This document shows, piece by piece, positions 14,001 to 22,443 of a stretch of 51,693 nt of DNA (within the stretch, counting starts at the first letter, position 1; the number at the start of each line of letters is the position of its first letter). Location of the stretch: positions 404,703 through 456,395 of the forward strand of contig NW_013657657.1 in assembly GCF_000142905.1 (NCBI RefSeq). Reading direction: 5' to 3'. Source of the DNA: Thecamonas trahens ATCC 50062 (lineage: Eukaryota > Apusozoa > Apusomonadida > Apusomonadidae). The notes under the pieces are model-generated. The model had not been told where the DNA came from. It did not search any database and worked only from the letters and a program-made list of their open reading frames with translations. The translations under genes were made by a program, and so were the position numbers.

Positions 14001-14502
14001 TGCTGTCCGTGCCCAATCTTCCGCCTCGAGTGCTCGGACGACTTGATCAGGGCTCTGTGACTCGAGGGAGGTAGGGAGCGGGGAGAGGGGGAGGAAAAAG
14101 AAAGACACGCACACGCCATGACAGCCACCGCAAGTTGTTTTCCGCACGACAGAAGGTATTGACCAGAGCCATGGAAATGGAAAACCATGTATTTCCATAC
14201 AACGATGTTCAGGGTTATGGGAGGGGAGGGAATGGTGAGTTGCTCGTGGTGGCAGGGGGGGGGGGGGGGAAGGGGAGGGGGAGAGGGTGGCAGTGGCGCG
14301 GGGGAAAAAGGGGGCGGCGGCGGGAGGAACAAGAAGGGTGACGGGGAGGAGGACGGGGTGAGGGGTGTGGGGGGTGTGGGGGGGTGGTGGTGGTGGTGGG
14401 GGGAAAGGGGCGTACCATAGATGACACGTAGTTGTTATCAAACATGTTTGCAAGGATGGGGGGCGCCGTGGTGGTGGCGCCACTCGACTCGGTGTTGCCC
14501 AT
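2040..14502 (-). CDS. Giant HECT E3 ubiquitin ligase with three CUB, LamG-like, PA and SPRY domains
   Basis: The C-terminal HECT domain (about 3170-2045) ends with LPSSHSCFNSLDL; its catalytic Cys codon is at 2171-2169. Upstream in protein order are: exon 1 (14502-14416, 29 codons); exon 2 from 14054; CUB domain 1 (about 13850-13550); a long helical region; CUB 2 (about 10890-10590); a helical/armadillo-like region; a LamG-like segment (about 7650-7070); a protease-associated (PA) domain (about 6870-6590); SPRY (about 4570-4140); CUB 3 (about 3965-3640); HECT. The product is about 4,000 residues and should transfer ubiquitin through the HECT cysteine. The family size and SPRY-HECT pairing recall HERC1/HECTD4-type ligases, but I see no RCC1 repeats, and CUB and PA domains are normally extracellular or luminal. 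I see no signal peptide. The frame slips at about 12693-12698, 10673-10678 and 10399-10409. Each slip needs one extra base and lies inside continuous homology (the second is inside CUB 2), so I treat this as one gene. Substrates are unknown. Confidence 0.85.
14055..14415 (-). other. First intron of the HECT gene
   Basis: The donor reads ATG|GTACGC at 14416/14415 and the acceptor TCACAG|AGC at 14055/14054, giving a 361-nt phase-0 intron after 29 codons. An alternative AG six bases upstream (exon starting at 14060) is also in frame. The intron is C-rich on the coding strand, with long C runs (G runs on the plus strand at about 14255-14300). Confidence 0.7.
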
Positions 14503-14649
14503 GGTGGCAGGCGTAGGAGGAGTGTGTGTGTGTGTGACTGGCGTGGGTTAGCGCATGTGAAAGGATCATAAGGATGATGATGAGGAACTGCGATATTGAA
14601 TGTGTGCTACAAGTACTTTCTTTTCCTGCGTCAGTGTCAGCCAATCAAT

Positions 14650-14721
14650 TCCCCCATAGTACAATGGCTAGTATATGAGCTTCTCACGTTCAAGATCAGA
14701 GTTCGATTCTCTGTGGGGGAG
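14650..14721 (+). tRNA. trnE-CUC: tRNA-Glu(CTC), copy 1
   Basis: The 72-nt cloverleaf folds fully. Acceptor TCCCCCA pairs with TGGGGGA. The D-stem is GTAC/GTAT. Anticodon stem TGAGC/GTTCA encloses the loop TTCTCAC with anticodon CTC. The T-stem is CAGAG/CTCTG around TTCGATT, and the discriminator base is G. It decodes GAG, the glutamate codon preferred by the genes here. The A box (TAGTACAATGG) fits the consensus well and the B box is close. No intron or encoded CCA is present. Confidence 0.95.
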
Positions 14722-14726
14722 TTAAC

Positions 14727-14735
14727 TTTTTTTTT
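14727..14735 (+). terminator. Pol III terminator of tRNA-Glu copy 1
   Basis: A run of nine T on the sense strand begins five bases after the discriminator base. Confidence 0.85.
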
Positions 14736-14995
14736 GTCCAGCTCGCGACCCTGCCTTTGCAGGAAGGAATGCAGATCAAGTGGACGGTGTGATGGGAGGA
14801 GAGAAAGAAACAATGATAGATGTGCGATTGCCGTTGAATGTAAAGGGCGGTGATGGGATGGTAGTGGAGATGGCGTTGGATAGGACGCGCTGTGCACCGG
14901 TCGTGGGGCACCAGCGGTGTCTGGGATGAGAGTAAGGCAATAGACAATACTATACAAATGAGTAATTGGTTCGCCGCTGTATTCAGCCAATCAAT

Positions 14996-15067
14996 TCCCC
15001 CATAGTACAATGGCTAGTATATGAGCTTCTCACGTTCAAGATCAGAGTTCGATTCTCTGTGGGGGAG
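14996..15067 (+). tRNA. trnE-CUC: tRNA-Glu(CTC), copy 2
   Basis: Same 72-nt sequence and fold as copy 1. It lies about 110 bp beyond the stop codon of the minus-strand RhoGEF gene, so the two transcription units converge. Confidence 0.95.
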
Positions 15068-15072
15068 TTACC

Positions 15073-15080
15073 TTTTTTTT
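15073..15080 (+). terminator. Pol III terminator of tRNA-Glu copy 2
   Basis: A run of eight T starts six bases after the tRNA. Confidence 0.85.
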
Positions 15081-15180
15081 GTCCAGCTCACAACCCTGCC
15101 TTTGCAGGAAGGAATGCAGATCAAGTGGATGGAGCGGTCGACTTGGAGAAGTAACGGCTTCAATTCGTTGCTGCTGCAAA

Positions 15181-18100
15181 CTAGATCTCGTCGTAGGCGG
15201 CGGTGCCGGTGTCGTCGTCGACAAACTCGGCGAGGCGGACACCCAGAGCCTCGAGCCAGGCCCCGACTTCGCCGAGGAGCTCGGCCTCAACAGCAACCTT
15301 TGTGTCAAGCATCGGGTCTGGCGACCCGGAAGCAGCGGCAGCGGCAGCGGCGTCGGCGTCAGCGGCCCAAGTCGACCAGACAGCGTCGAGGCAAGATGCA
15401 GCCTTGACCCATTCGGACTGGACGCGGGCCAGAGAGAAGGAGGGGACGGCGGCAAGATCCATCTCGCCGAGGCCGTGCGAGGTCAGCTTTGCGGAGCGGA
15501 TGGCCGAGGTGGCGGCGTCACGGGCAGCCTGTGCCTCAGACTCTTCTCGGAGAATGCGCTTGATGTGCTCGGCAGCAACGTGGAGGAGATGGTCAACCTC
15601 GAGGAGGGCAGGCGAGCCCGGTGGAGCGGCGCGACGCAGCTGCTCGAGGGCGGCGATGCGAGCACGCTCGTGGTCGATGAGCGCGTCGGGCGCAGTGCCA
15701 ACCCCCGCGGTGGAGGCAAGGTCGGCCAGGGCGATGGCGGCCGAGAGAAGGGCGAGCCACTGGTCGCGCTCGCCGGACGAGGCGGTGTAAAAGTTGAGGC
15801 TCCGGGCGCCCGAGGGCGGAGCAAAGACAAAGCCGCGATCGTCGTCGGAGCGGGCGCCGGTCGGGGCGACGCGGGCACCGGCGAGCTTGTACGCGCCCTG
15901 GACCTCAAAGCCGGCCTTGAAGAGGCCCTTGGGCATGGCCCAGAGCAGCAGGTCGTTGAAGAGAAAGAGTGTGGCCGACTTGCGCTTCTTCCCGGCGCGG
16001 ACCCAGAGGCCGCCGTCGGTGACAAAGAAGCGGCCACGGGCGAGGAGTTCTTCGGCGTCAAAGTGCGGGCCGGGCTCGATGGCCTCAAGTACTTTGCGTG
16101 TGACGAGGCGGTTGTCCTTGAGGCGTTTGGACTCGTTGAGCGAGTCGGCAACGGCCTTGATGGCGGCGAGGCCGGCGCGGAGTGGAGTGTAGGCGGCCGA
16201 GTCGCGCGGGGTGAGGAGTACAAGATCCTTGAGTAGGAGCTCATAGCGCGGGATGCGCTGGACAGGCATGATGTGGAGGTCGAAGAGGTCAAGGCCGTGG
16301 AGGGCCGAGGCGTACTGGGCCGAGCGCGAGGCGAGAAACTGCTTGAGCGGATTCTTCTTCTTGAGTTTGGAAAGGAGCGCAACCGACTCGTCGTTGGCGT
16401 AAACGTACGGCTTGTAGGCAGCCTCGAGCGCCGGAGCGAGACGGACAAAGACGTCGCCGAGCTCGCCAATGGCGACAGGGCCACCAGCGAGCACCCGCTC
16501 TACCTCGGCCATCAACCGCGACGAGACGCGAAGCACGTCCTCGATCGAGGTGAACGTGGCCGGCACGTCCTTGTCGCGGAGGACCGAGGCGACGGCCGGA
16601 CGGGTGAAGAGCTCGACCATCGACTTGATGGCCTTGACATAGGAGCGCTCCGAGGTGAGGACCTCACGGGCGACCTTGGTTCGCCTGCGGATCCGCTTGA
16701 GCAGCGGGCGCGTCACCTTCCGCACGGCGTAGCCGCGCCAGACCGACTGGATGACGACGGCGCGGGCGGCGATCTGCTCCCAGACAGGCGGGTCGAGCTC
16801 GCCGGGGACATTCTCGCAGAGCGACTCGTCGAGGTCGAGCGACTCGTCTGCAAACTCGGCGCCGGCATCATCGGCAGCAGCGGCGGCCGAGGCAGCAGCA
16901 GCAGCAGCAGCGGCGAGGCGGGCGCGGGCTGCGCGGCGTTCATCCTCTGCAGCAGCGGCAGCGGCTTTGGCGGCGGCGACGGCCTGCGAGCGATGGCGGG
17001 CAAAGTCGAGCGAGCGCGAGTTGGCGTTGGCACGAGCTTTGGCGAGGCGCGCGCGGCGCGAGGCGGCGGCTTTGGCGGCGGCGCGCTTGGAGCGCAGGAT
17101 GGGGTTCTGAGCCGACGAGCCGCGCTCGCGAAGCTTGGCCTGCCACTCAAGGTAGATGCGGAGGTTCATGGCACGGATGGCGGCAACAGACTCGGGCGAT
17201 GAGCCCGAGAGCATGTCTTCCAGTTCGGGGGTGAGCGAGTCGAGAGCAAGGCCGAGATTGACGAGGATAGCTGGGTCCGGGTACTCTGCGGCAACTCGGT
17301 CAGCGGCGAGGAGGCAAAGGTGTGACGGAGGTAGCGCGGACCCGAGGCCGGCTGGCGGGCGGCGAGCGAGTCAAGGAGCGAGAGCTCGAGCCTGCGGCGA
17401 CGCGAAAGCTTGCGCTGCTCAACGCGGACGGCAGCAAGCGCGTCGCGCTCGGCCTCGAGCTCGTTCCACTCCCAGACGCGGAGCGCTGCAAGCGAGACGC
17501 CGCGCTTGACACTTGGGTTCTTCACGCTTTTGGCGAGGAGTGAGGCGTAGAAGGAGGCGTTGCGCGGCTCGGCGTCGCGGCTGGACCTTGCCTTCTTTGA
17601 ACGCGATGAGCGGCCGCCGGATTTCCGGAGGCGGGCGAGTGTGTGCTTGGCGATGAGCGCCTGTTGCTTGGAGACAGTCGAGTGGAGGTTGGCATCGCGG
17701 GCGGCAAGTTGCGAGACAGTTGTTGTCGAGGTAGCCAGGTTGTTGCGACGGGTGGCGAGGCGCTCGAGGAGCAGCCGCTTCTGGAGACGACGGACGGTTC
17801 GGGCGTGGTTCGACCGGGTGGCGGCGGCTTTGCTCGCCCGGGAGGCACGGCGGTGGGCAAGGAGCCGCTGGGTGTATGGCCCTGGGCCAGTCGATGCATC
17901 ACTGTCATCTGCGTCGGTATCGTACAGCCGCGGCGCGGTGGACGACGACAGAGAGGCCTCACCCCACGCCGGATCGACGAGCTCATTCCAGGCTGGGCTG
18001 GCTTCACGGACTGGGTCTGGCGAGTACGAGGCCGAGCTCGACGATGACGTCGACGCGGCAGTCGAGGCTGAGGATGACGCCGGCTCGGGTGAGGGGGTGC

Positions 18101-20606
18101 GTGGGGCTGGAGCTGGCGGCGACAGTGGCTGAACCTGAGAAGGCTCTGAGGGCGTGGCATGAGCGGATGGAGCTGTGGGAGCTGTGGAAGCTGCGGGAGC
18201 TGCGGACTCATCGAGCTCGTCGGCAAAGTCAAAATCGAGATCGAGGTCAATGTACTCGGGAACGTCAAACTCACGGGTGTCGTCCAGAACAACACGGGTG
18301 TCGTCGAGACGGGTGTCGTCGAGACGGGTTTCGTTGAGGCGAGTGTCGTCCAGGCGAGTGTCGTCGAGAGCCGACTCGAGATGAACGGTGAGATCGGCAA
18401 GGTCCGAGGCAAAGTCTGGAGGTGCGAGGGCGGCAGCAGCAGCGGCAGCAGGAGGGGGAGAGCGTGCAGGCGAGGACGCGTATGCGGCACGGGCGGATGA
18501 GGATGTGGAGGCGGGAGGGGCGACGACATGGGCGCGGAGTCTCGCCTCGGCCCTACGGGCGGCAGCGGCGGCTTCAGCTTTTGCAGAAGTTTCAGCTTCA
18601 GCCTTGGCCTGTGCAGCGGCCTCGGCCTCGGCGTCAGCCTTTGCCTTAGTAGCAGCCTCTGCCTCTGCCTTTGCCTTGGCAGCAGCCTCTGCCTCGGCCT
18701 CAACCATAGCAGCAGCCTCGGCCTCGGCCTCAGCCATAGCAGCAGCCTCGGCCTCGGCCTTCGCCTTAGCAGCAGCCTCGGCCTCGGCCTCAGCCTTAGC
18801 AGCAGCCTCGGCCTCGGCCTCAGCCTTAGCAGCAGCCTCGGCCGCAGCCTTCGCCTTAGCAGCAGTCTCTGCCTCGGCCTTTGCCTTAGCAGCAGCCTCG
18901 GCCTCAGCCTTTGCCTCGGCAGCAGCCTCGGCCTCTGCCTTTGCCTCGGCAGCAGCCTCGGCCTCGGCCTCAGCCTTAGCAGCAGCCTCGGCATCAGCCT
19001 TCGCCTTGACAGCAGCCTCGGCCTCGGCCTCAGCCATAGCAGCAGCCTCGGCATCAGCCTTCGCCTTGACAGCAGCCTCGGCCTCAGCCTCAGCCTTAAC
19101 AGCAGCCTCGGCATCAGCCTTCGCCTTGACAGCAGCCTCGGCCTCGGCCTCAGCCATAGCAGCAGCCTCGGCATCAGCCTTCGCCTTGACAGCAGCCTCG
19201 GCCTCAGCCTCAGCCTTAACAGCAGCCTCGGCCTCGGCCTTCGCCTTGGCAGCAGCCTCGGCCTCAGCCTTGACAGCAGCCTCGGCCTCGGCCTTGACGT
19301 TAGCAGCAGCCTCGGCATCAGCCTTCGCTTTAGCAGCAGCCTCGGCCTCAGCTTTCGCCTTAGCAGCAGCCTCGGCCTCAGCCTCAGCCTTAGCAGCAGC
19401 CTCGGCCTCAGCCTTTGCCTTAGCAGCAGCCTCGGCCTCAGCTTTCGCCTTAGCAGCAGCCTCGGCCTCAGCTTTCGCCTTAGCAGCAACCTGGGCCTCG
19501 GCCTTCGCCTTAGCAGCAGCCTCGGCCTCAGCCTCAGCCTTAGCAGCAGCCTCGGCCTCAGCCTTCGCCTTGGCAGCAGCCTCGGCCTCGGCCTCAGCCT
19601 TAGCAGCAGTCTCGGCCTCAGCCTTCGCCTTGGCAGCAGCCTCGGCCTCGGCCTCAGCCTTAGCAGCAGCCTCGGCCTCAGCCTTCGCCTTAGCAGCAGC
19701 CTCGGCCTCAGCCTCAGCCTTAGCAGCAGCCTCGGCCTCAGCCTTGGCAGCAGCCTCGGCCTCGGCCTTTGCCTTGGCAGCAGCCTCTGCCTCGGCCTTT
19801 GCCTTGACAGCAGCCTCTGCCTCAGCCTTTGCCTTGACAACAGCCTCTGCCTCTGCCTTCGCCTTGGCAGCAGCCTCTGCCTCAGCTTTCGCCTTGGCAG
19901 CAGCCTCGGCCTCGGCCTTCGCTTTAGCAGCAGCCTCGGCCTCATCTTTCGCCTTGGCAGCAGCCTCGGCCTCGGCCTTCACCTTCGCCTCGGCCGCAGC
20001 CTCAGCCTTCGCCTTGGCAGCAGCCTCGGCCTCGGCCTCAGCCTTAGCAGCAGCCTCAGCTTTAGCTAGCAATGCATCCACAGAGGCCAGACCGTCGTCC
20101 TCGTCCTCGTCACTATCCGCCAGCAGGTGCGCGACAGCAGCATGATCACTCCCAGCAACCCAATCATCGGAATCATCGTCATCCAGCACGGCAAAAGCCA
20201 TCCGGTGCACTGTCGACGTGTCCCCACCACCAGACTCGGACATAAGGAGACCACTGAGTCCTGTATCGTTGAGCGAGAGCGCATCCAGTGCGTCACCCAA
20301 CCCGTCATCGTCGCCATCGTCCGAGTCCATCGCATCCAGCTCAGCCGCCACACTCGCCAACCCGCTAATTCCATCGTTTTTCTTACCACTGGCCCGTTCT
20401 TCACCCGTATCCGGCGAGAGTGAGAGCGAGAGTGAGAGCGAGTCATCAGCAGCCTGCGCAAGCTCATCTGAAGTCACCTCTAGATCGTCATCGCCGCCGA
20501 CCGAGCCGGCAGAAGCGTCCGAGTCGGACGACGCCGACGAAGACGACGACGACGACGCGAGCAGGTCGCTGTCGTCATGCGCAAGCAGCTGCGTCAGCGA
20601 CGCCAT
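15181..20606 (-). CDS. DH-PH RhoGEF with IQ motif and a long Ala/Glu/Lys helical repeat
   Basis: The C-terminal part has an IQ-type calmodulin-binding motif (VIQSVWRGYAVRKV, about 16770-16720), then a DH domain (about 16690-16100, containing ERSYVKAIKSMVELF and PVQRIPRYELLLKDL), then a PH domain (about 16060-15720). Such proteins activate Rho-family GTPases at membranes. The N-terminal part starts at ATG 20604-20606 (MASLTQLLAHDDSD), is acidic, and contains the repeat at 18560-20075, then a basic Ser/Arg-rich stretch. An upstream non-ATG extension was not used. The two parts lie in different frames and join at about 17301-17310, where one base seems to be missing. After the join the second frame reads smoothly upstream of its first ATG at 17214, which argues for one gene of about 1,800 residues. 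A 41-nt GT-AG intron with a CTGAC branch-like motif is a less likely alternative. The substrate GTPase cannot be told. Confidence 0.8.
18560..20075 (-). repeat. In-frame 30-bp tandem repeat coding for an Ala/Glu/Lys helix
   Basis: About 1.5 kb is built from variants of a 10-residue unit, AEAEAAAKAK. Part of it (about 18960-19230) shows a higher-order period of 120 bp, with alternating KAKADAEAA and AEAEAEAA units. The repeat lies inside the RhoGEF frame and keeps that frame throughout. Its composition predicts a long charged single alpha helix, because a decad does not fit a canonical coiled-coil heptad. The opposite strand is also open (a Ser/Ala protein), which is a side effect of the repeat. 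Confidence 0.9.
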
Positions 20607-20823
20607 GTCTCCTCGTCCGCTGAGACAGGTGTTGACCTCCAGCCCCTGGTCATGGACACGGAGAAGGAGGCGGACTCGGACGCGGGCTCGGCGTCGGTCT
20701 CGGGTTTGGGCTCGACTCGTGGCGCCACACGCGTGTGTTGGGCAGCCGTTGGTTAACGACGAATGGGCATCCAATGTGATATTGAAATAAGCAGTACTCG
20801 TCGATCACTTTCAGCCAATTAAT

Positions 20824-20895
20824 TCCCCCATAGTACAATGGCTAGTATATGAGCTTCTCACGTTCAAGATCAGAGTTCGATTCTCTGTGGGGGAG
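20824..20895 (+). tRNA. trnE-CUC: tRNA-Glu(CTC), copy 3
   Basis: Identical 72-nt cloverleaf with anticodon CTC. The upstream flank again reads TCAGCCAATTAATT. The downstream flank matches the other two copies only for about 20 bases after the terminator. It lies 218 bp upstream of the RhoGEF start codon, on the opposite strand. Confidence 0.95.
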
Positions 20896-20900
20896 TTGCC

Positions 20901-20909
20901 TTTTTTTTT
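20901..20909 (+). terminator. Pol III terminator of tRNA-Glu copy 3
   Basis: A run of nine T begins six bases after the tRNA. Confidence 0.85.
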
Positions 20910-21007
20910 GCCCAGCTCGCGACCCTGCACCACCATCGCGCGATCTGCCGTGCACATCATGCTCATAATGGTTCCTTCAAGCCTGGTTTAGTGGCACACG
21001 AGCATGT

Positions 21008-21994
21008 CTACACGTCTACAGCGACGTACTCGAAGAAAAGCATTTTGACGACGACCATGACGCCGGCGTGGGCGAGAACAACGAGGCCGACCACCCACCA
21101 TGGCGACGCGACGGCGCGCGAGATGAGTGGGACGAGGTTGCGGACGAGGAAGCCAGCAGAGACGAGGAAGGCGAGGCCGACGGCAGACCAGCGGATGATC
21201 TCATGCGGGATGATGCACGCCATTGCGGCCGGAACGAGTGGAGCCGAGGCGTAGCCATAGAGCGAGTAGGCCGACGACGGAGCGAGCGGCACGTCGTACC
21301 AGTAGGCAAGCCCGGCGAGGACGGTAGGCGCCAGGCCAACATAGCCAGAGATGACCGAAAGGGCCAGCAGCATGTGATGAAAGTTGTACGACCAACTGGC
21401 ACCTGAGCTCTGCGCCGCCACGTAGGCAGCAAAGTTGGAGGTGACGGCAATGGTAAAGATGAGGGTGGCCGGAATCCACATCGTAGCATAGAGATCGCCA
21501 AGCGGTGGATGAGGAGCAATAGGCAGAAAGGCGAGACCAAGTCTCCGAGCAAACTCCACCGAGGAGACATCAAAGTACCTTGCGTAGTACTTGATCTGAT
21601 ACGGAGCGTAATTGCCCTCATCCAGGCCACCACCATCCCCACCAGTGCTACCACCAACAGCAGCAGTAGCAGCAGCATGTGATGTAGAAGCTTGAGCAAT
21701 AGAGGTGGAGGTATGGCCAAGATCAACATCATCATCAAACTCCAGCAAGAGCAAACTCTCAGGACTTGTTCCATCTCCACCATCTCTACCATCCATCATG
21801 TCATCGTCGAACACCAGCTCCAACTCGCCCATGCCACCCGCAGCTGTTCCTGCCCCTGCCCCTGCTCCTGCCCCAGCTCCAGCTCCAGCTCCAGCCCCTG
21901 TCCCGGTCCCTTCCTCTTCGCTGCTGGCAAACGGATTGGCAAGCCTTGCTTCTTCCTCTGTCTCTGCAAATGGGTTGTCGCTGGGGAGACTCAT
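21008..21994 (-). CDS. Yip1-family Golgi membrane protein (YIPF1/2-like)
   Basis: A 328-residue protein. The acidic N-terminal half carries two NPF tripeptides (DNPFAE, ANPFAS) that could bind EH-domain trafficking proteins, and a Gly/Ala run. The C-terminal half has the family pattern YYARYFDV followed by DLYATMWIPATLIF and about five membrane-spanning segments, ending a few residues after the last one, as YIPF proteins do. These proteins sit in Golgi/ER membranes and act in Rab-dependent vesicle traffic. I chose ATG 21992-21994 (MSLPSDNPF) because the longer open frame upstream translates only the GC-rich 7-bp repeat. The gene is divergent from the NYN gene. Confidence 0.85.
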   Translation of the reverse strand: MSLPSDNPFAETEEEARLANPFASSEEEGTGTGAGAGAGAGAGAGAGAGTAAGGMGELELVFDDDMMDGRDGGDGTSPESLLLLEFDDDVDLGHTSTSIAQASTSHAAATAAVGGSTGGDGGGLDEGNYAPYQIKYYARYFDVSSVEFARRLGLAFLPIAPHPPLGDLYATMWIPATLIFTIAVTSNFAAYVAAQSSGASWSYNFHHMLLALSVISGYVGLAPTVLAGLAYWYDVPLAPSSAYSLYGYASAPLVPAAMACIIPHEIIRWSAVGLAFLVSAGFLVRNLVPLISRAVASPWWVVGLVVLAHAGVMVVVKMLFFEYVAVDV

Positions 21995-22443
21995 GGTCGC
22001 GAGGAGTGTGTGGTGTGTGAGGCGTGGCGGTGCCGTGTTGGGTGGCGGGCGGCGGGCGGCGGGCGGCGGGCGGCGGGCGGCGGGCGGCGGGCGGCGGGCG
22101 GCGGGCGGGACGGTCAGACTCGAGGCGATCATGTTGTCATCGGCGAGATCATATGGCTGTGTGTGATGTTTGCTGTGTCGTGGGTGGGCGATGATCGGCG
22201 GAATTCAGTATCTGGCGGGTAGCGATTGGCGAGTGGCGGGCGTTGCGGTGGGTGCGGGGCGATCGAGACACTGACGGTGCCCAGTGACCAGGGATCAAAC
22301 TCATATGATTGTATGTAATGTGTACGTGGCGTGTGTGATGCGCTCAGCGGGAGCTATCACTTTGTCGCATCCAACGAGTCCGATCGGATCGCCCCGGGCC
22401 AGACGGCGAAGCAAGCCACCACACCTGACTCACGCCAGCGACC
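21995..22443. promoter_or_regulatory. Shared divergent promoter region
   Basis: These 449 bp lie between the start codons of the YIPF-like gene (-) and the NYN gene (+) and must hold both promoters. The main feature is the CGGCGGG repeat at 22044-22109. I see no clear TATA box. Confidence 0.6.
22044..22109. repeat. 7-bp CGGCGGG tandem repeat
   Basis: About nine uninterrupted copies of CGGCGGG. The plus strand has a GGG every seven bases, which is favourable for G-quadruplex formation. It starts 50 bp upstream of the YIPF-like start codon. Confidence 0.9.

Larger units (their letters stand above)
14637..14784 (+). repeat. tRNA-Glu cassette, copy A
   Basis: This 148-bp block holds a tRNA-Glu gene, its T-run terminator, a small inverted repeat (CCTGC/GCAGG with a TTT loop) and flanks beginning TCAGCCAATCAA. 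It is repeated almost base for base at 14983-15129. The flanks match as well as the tRNA, so this is a segmental duplication and not just tRNA conservation. Confidence 0.9.
14983..15129 (+). repeat. tRNA-Glu cassette, copy B
   Basis: Near-identical duplicate of 14637-14784, including the upstream TCAGCCAATCAA block and the downstream CCTGC/GCAGG hairpin. The 198 bp between the two copies hold nothing I can identify. Confidence 0.9.

Noticed and set aside
17260-17335. A 41-nt GT-AG intron with a CTGAC branch-like motif explaining the RhoGEF frame switch
   Set aside because: The defined introns here are 361-510 nt with GTACG donors, and the sequence to be removed reads as normal coding sequence in both flanking frames. 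A missing base is simpler, but this is not excluded.
18388-20145. Plus-strand Ser/Ala-rich 585-residue open frame
   Set aside because: It is the antisense of the in-frame RhoGEF repeat; it is open only because the repeat unit lacks stop codons in several frames.
21995-22132. N-terminal extension of the YIPF-like protein with RRPPPAA repeats
   Set aside because: It is a translation of the 7-bp promoter repeat; the ATG at 21994 gives a normal family N-terminus.
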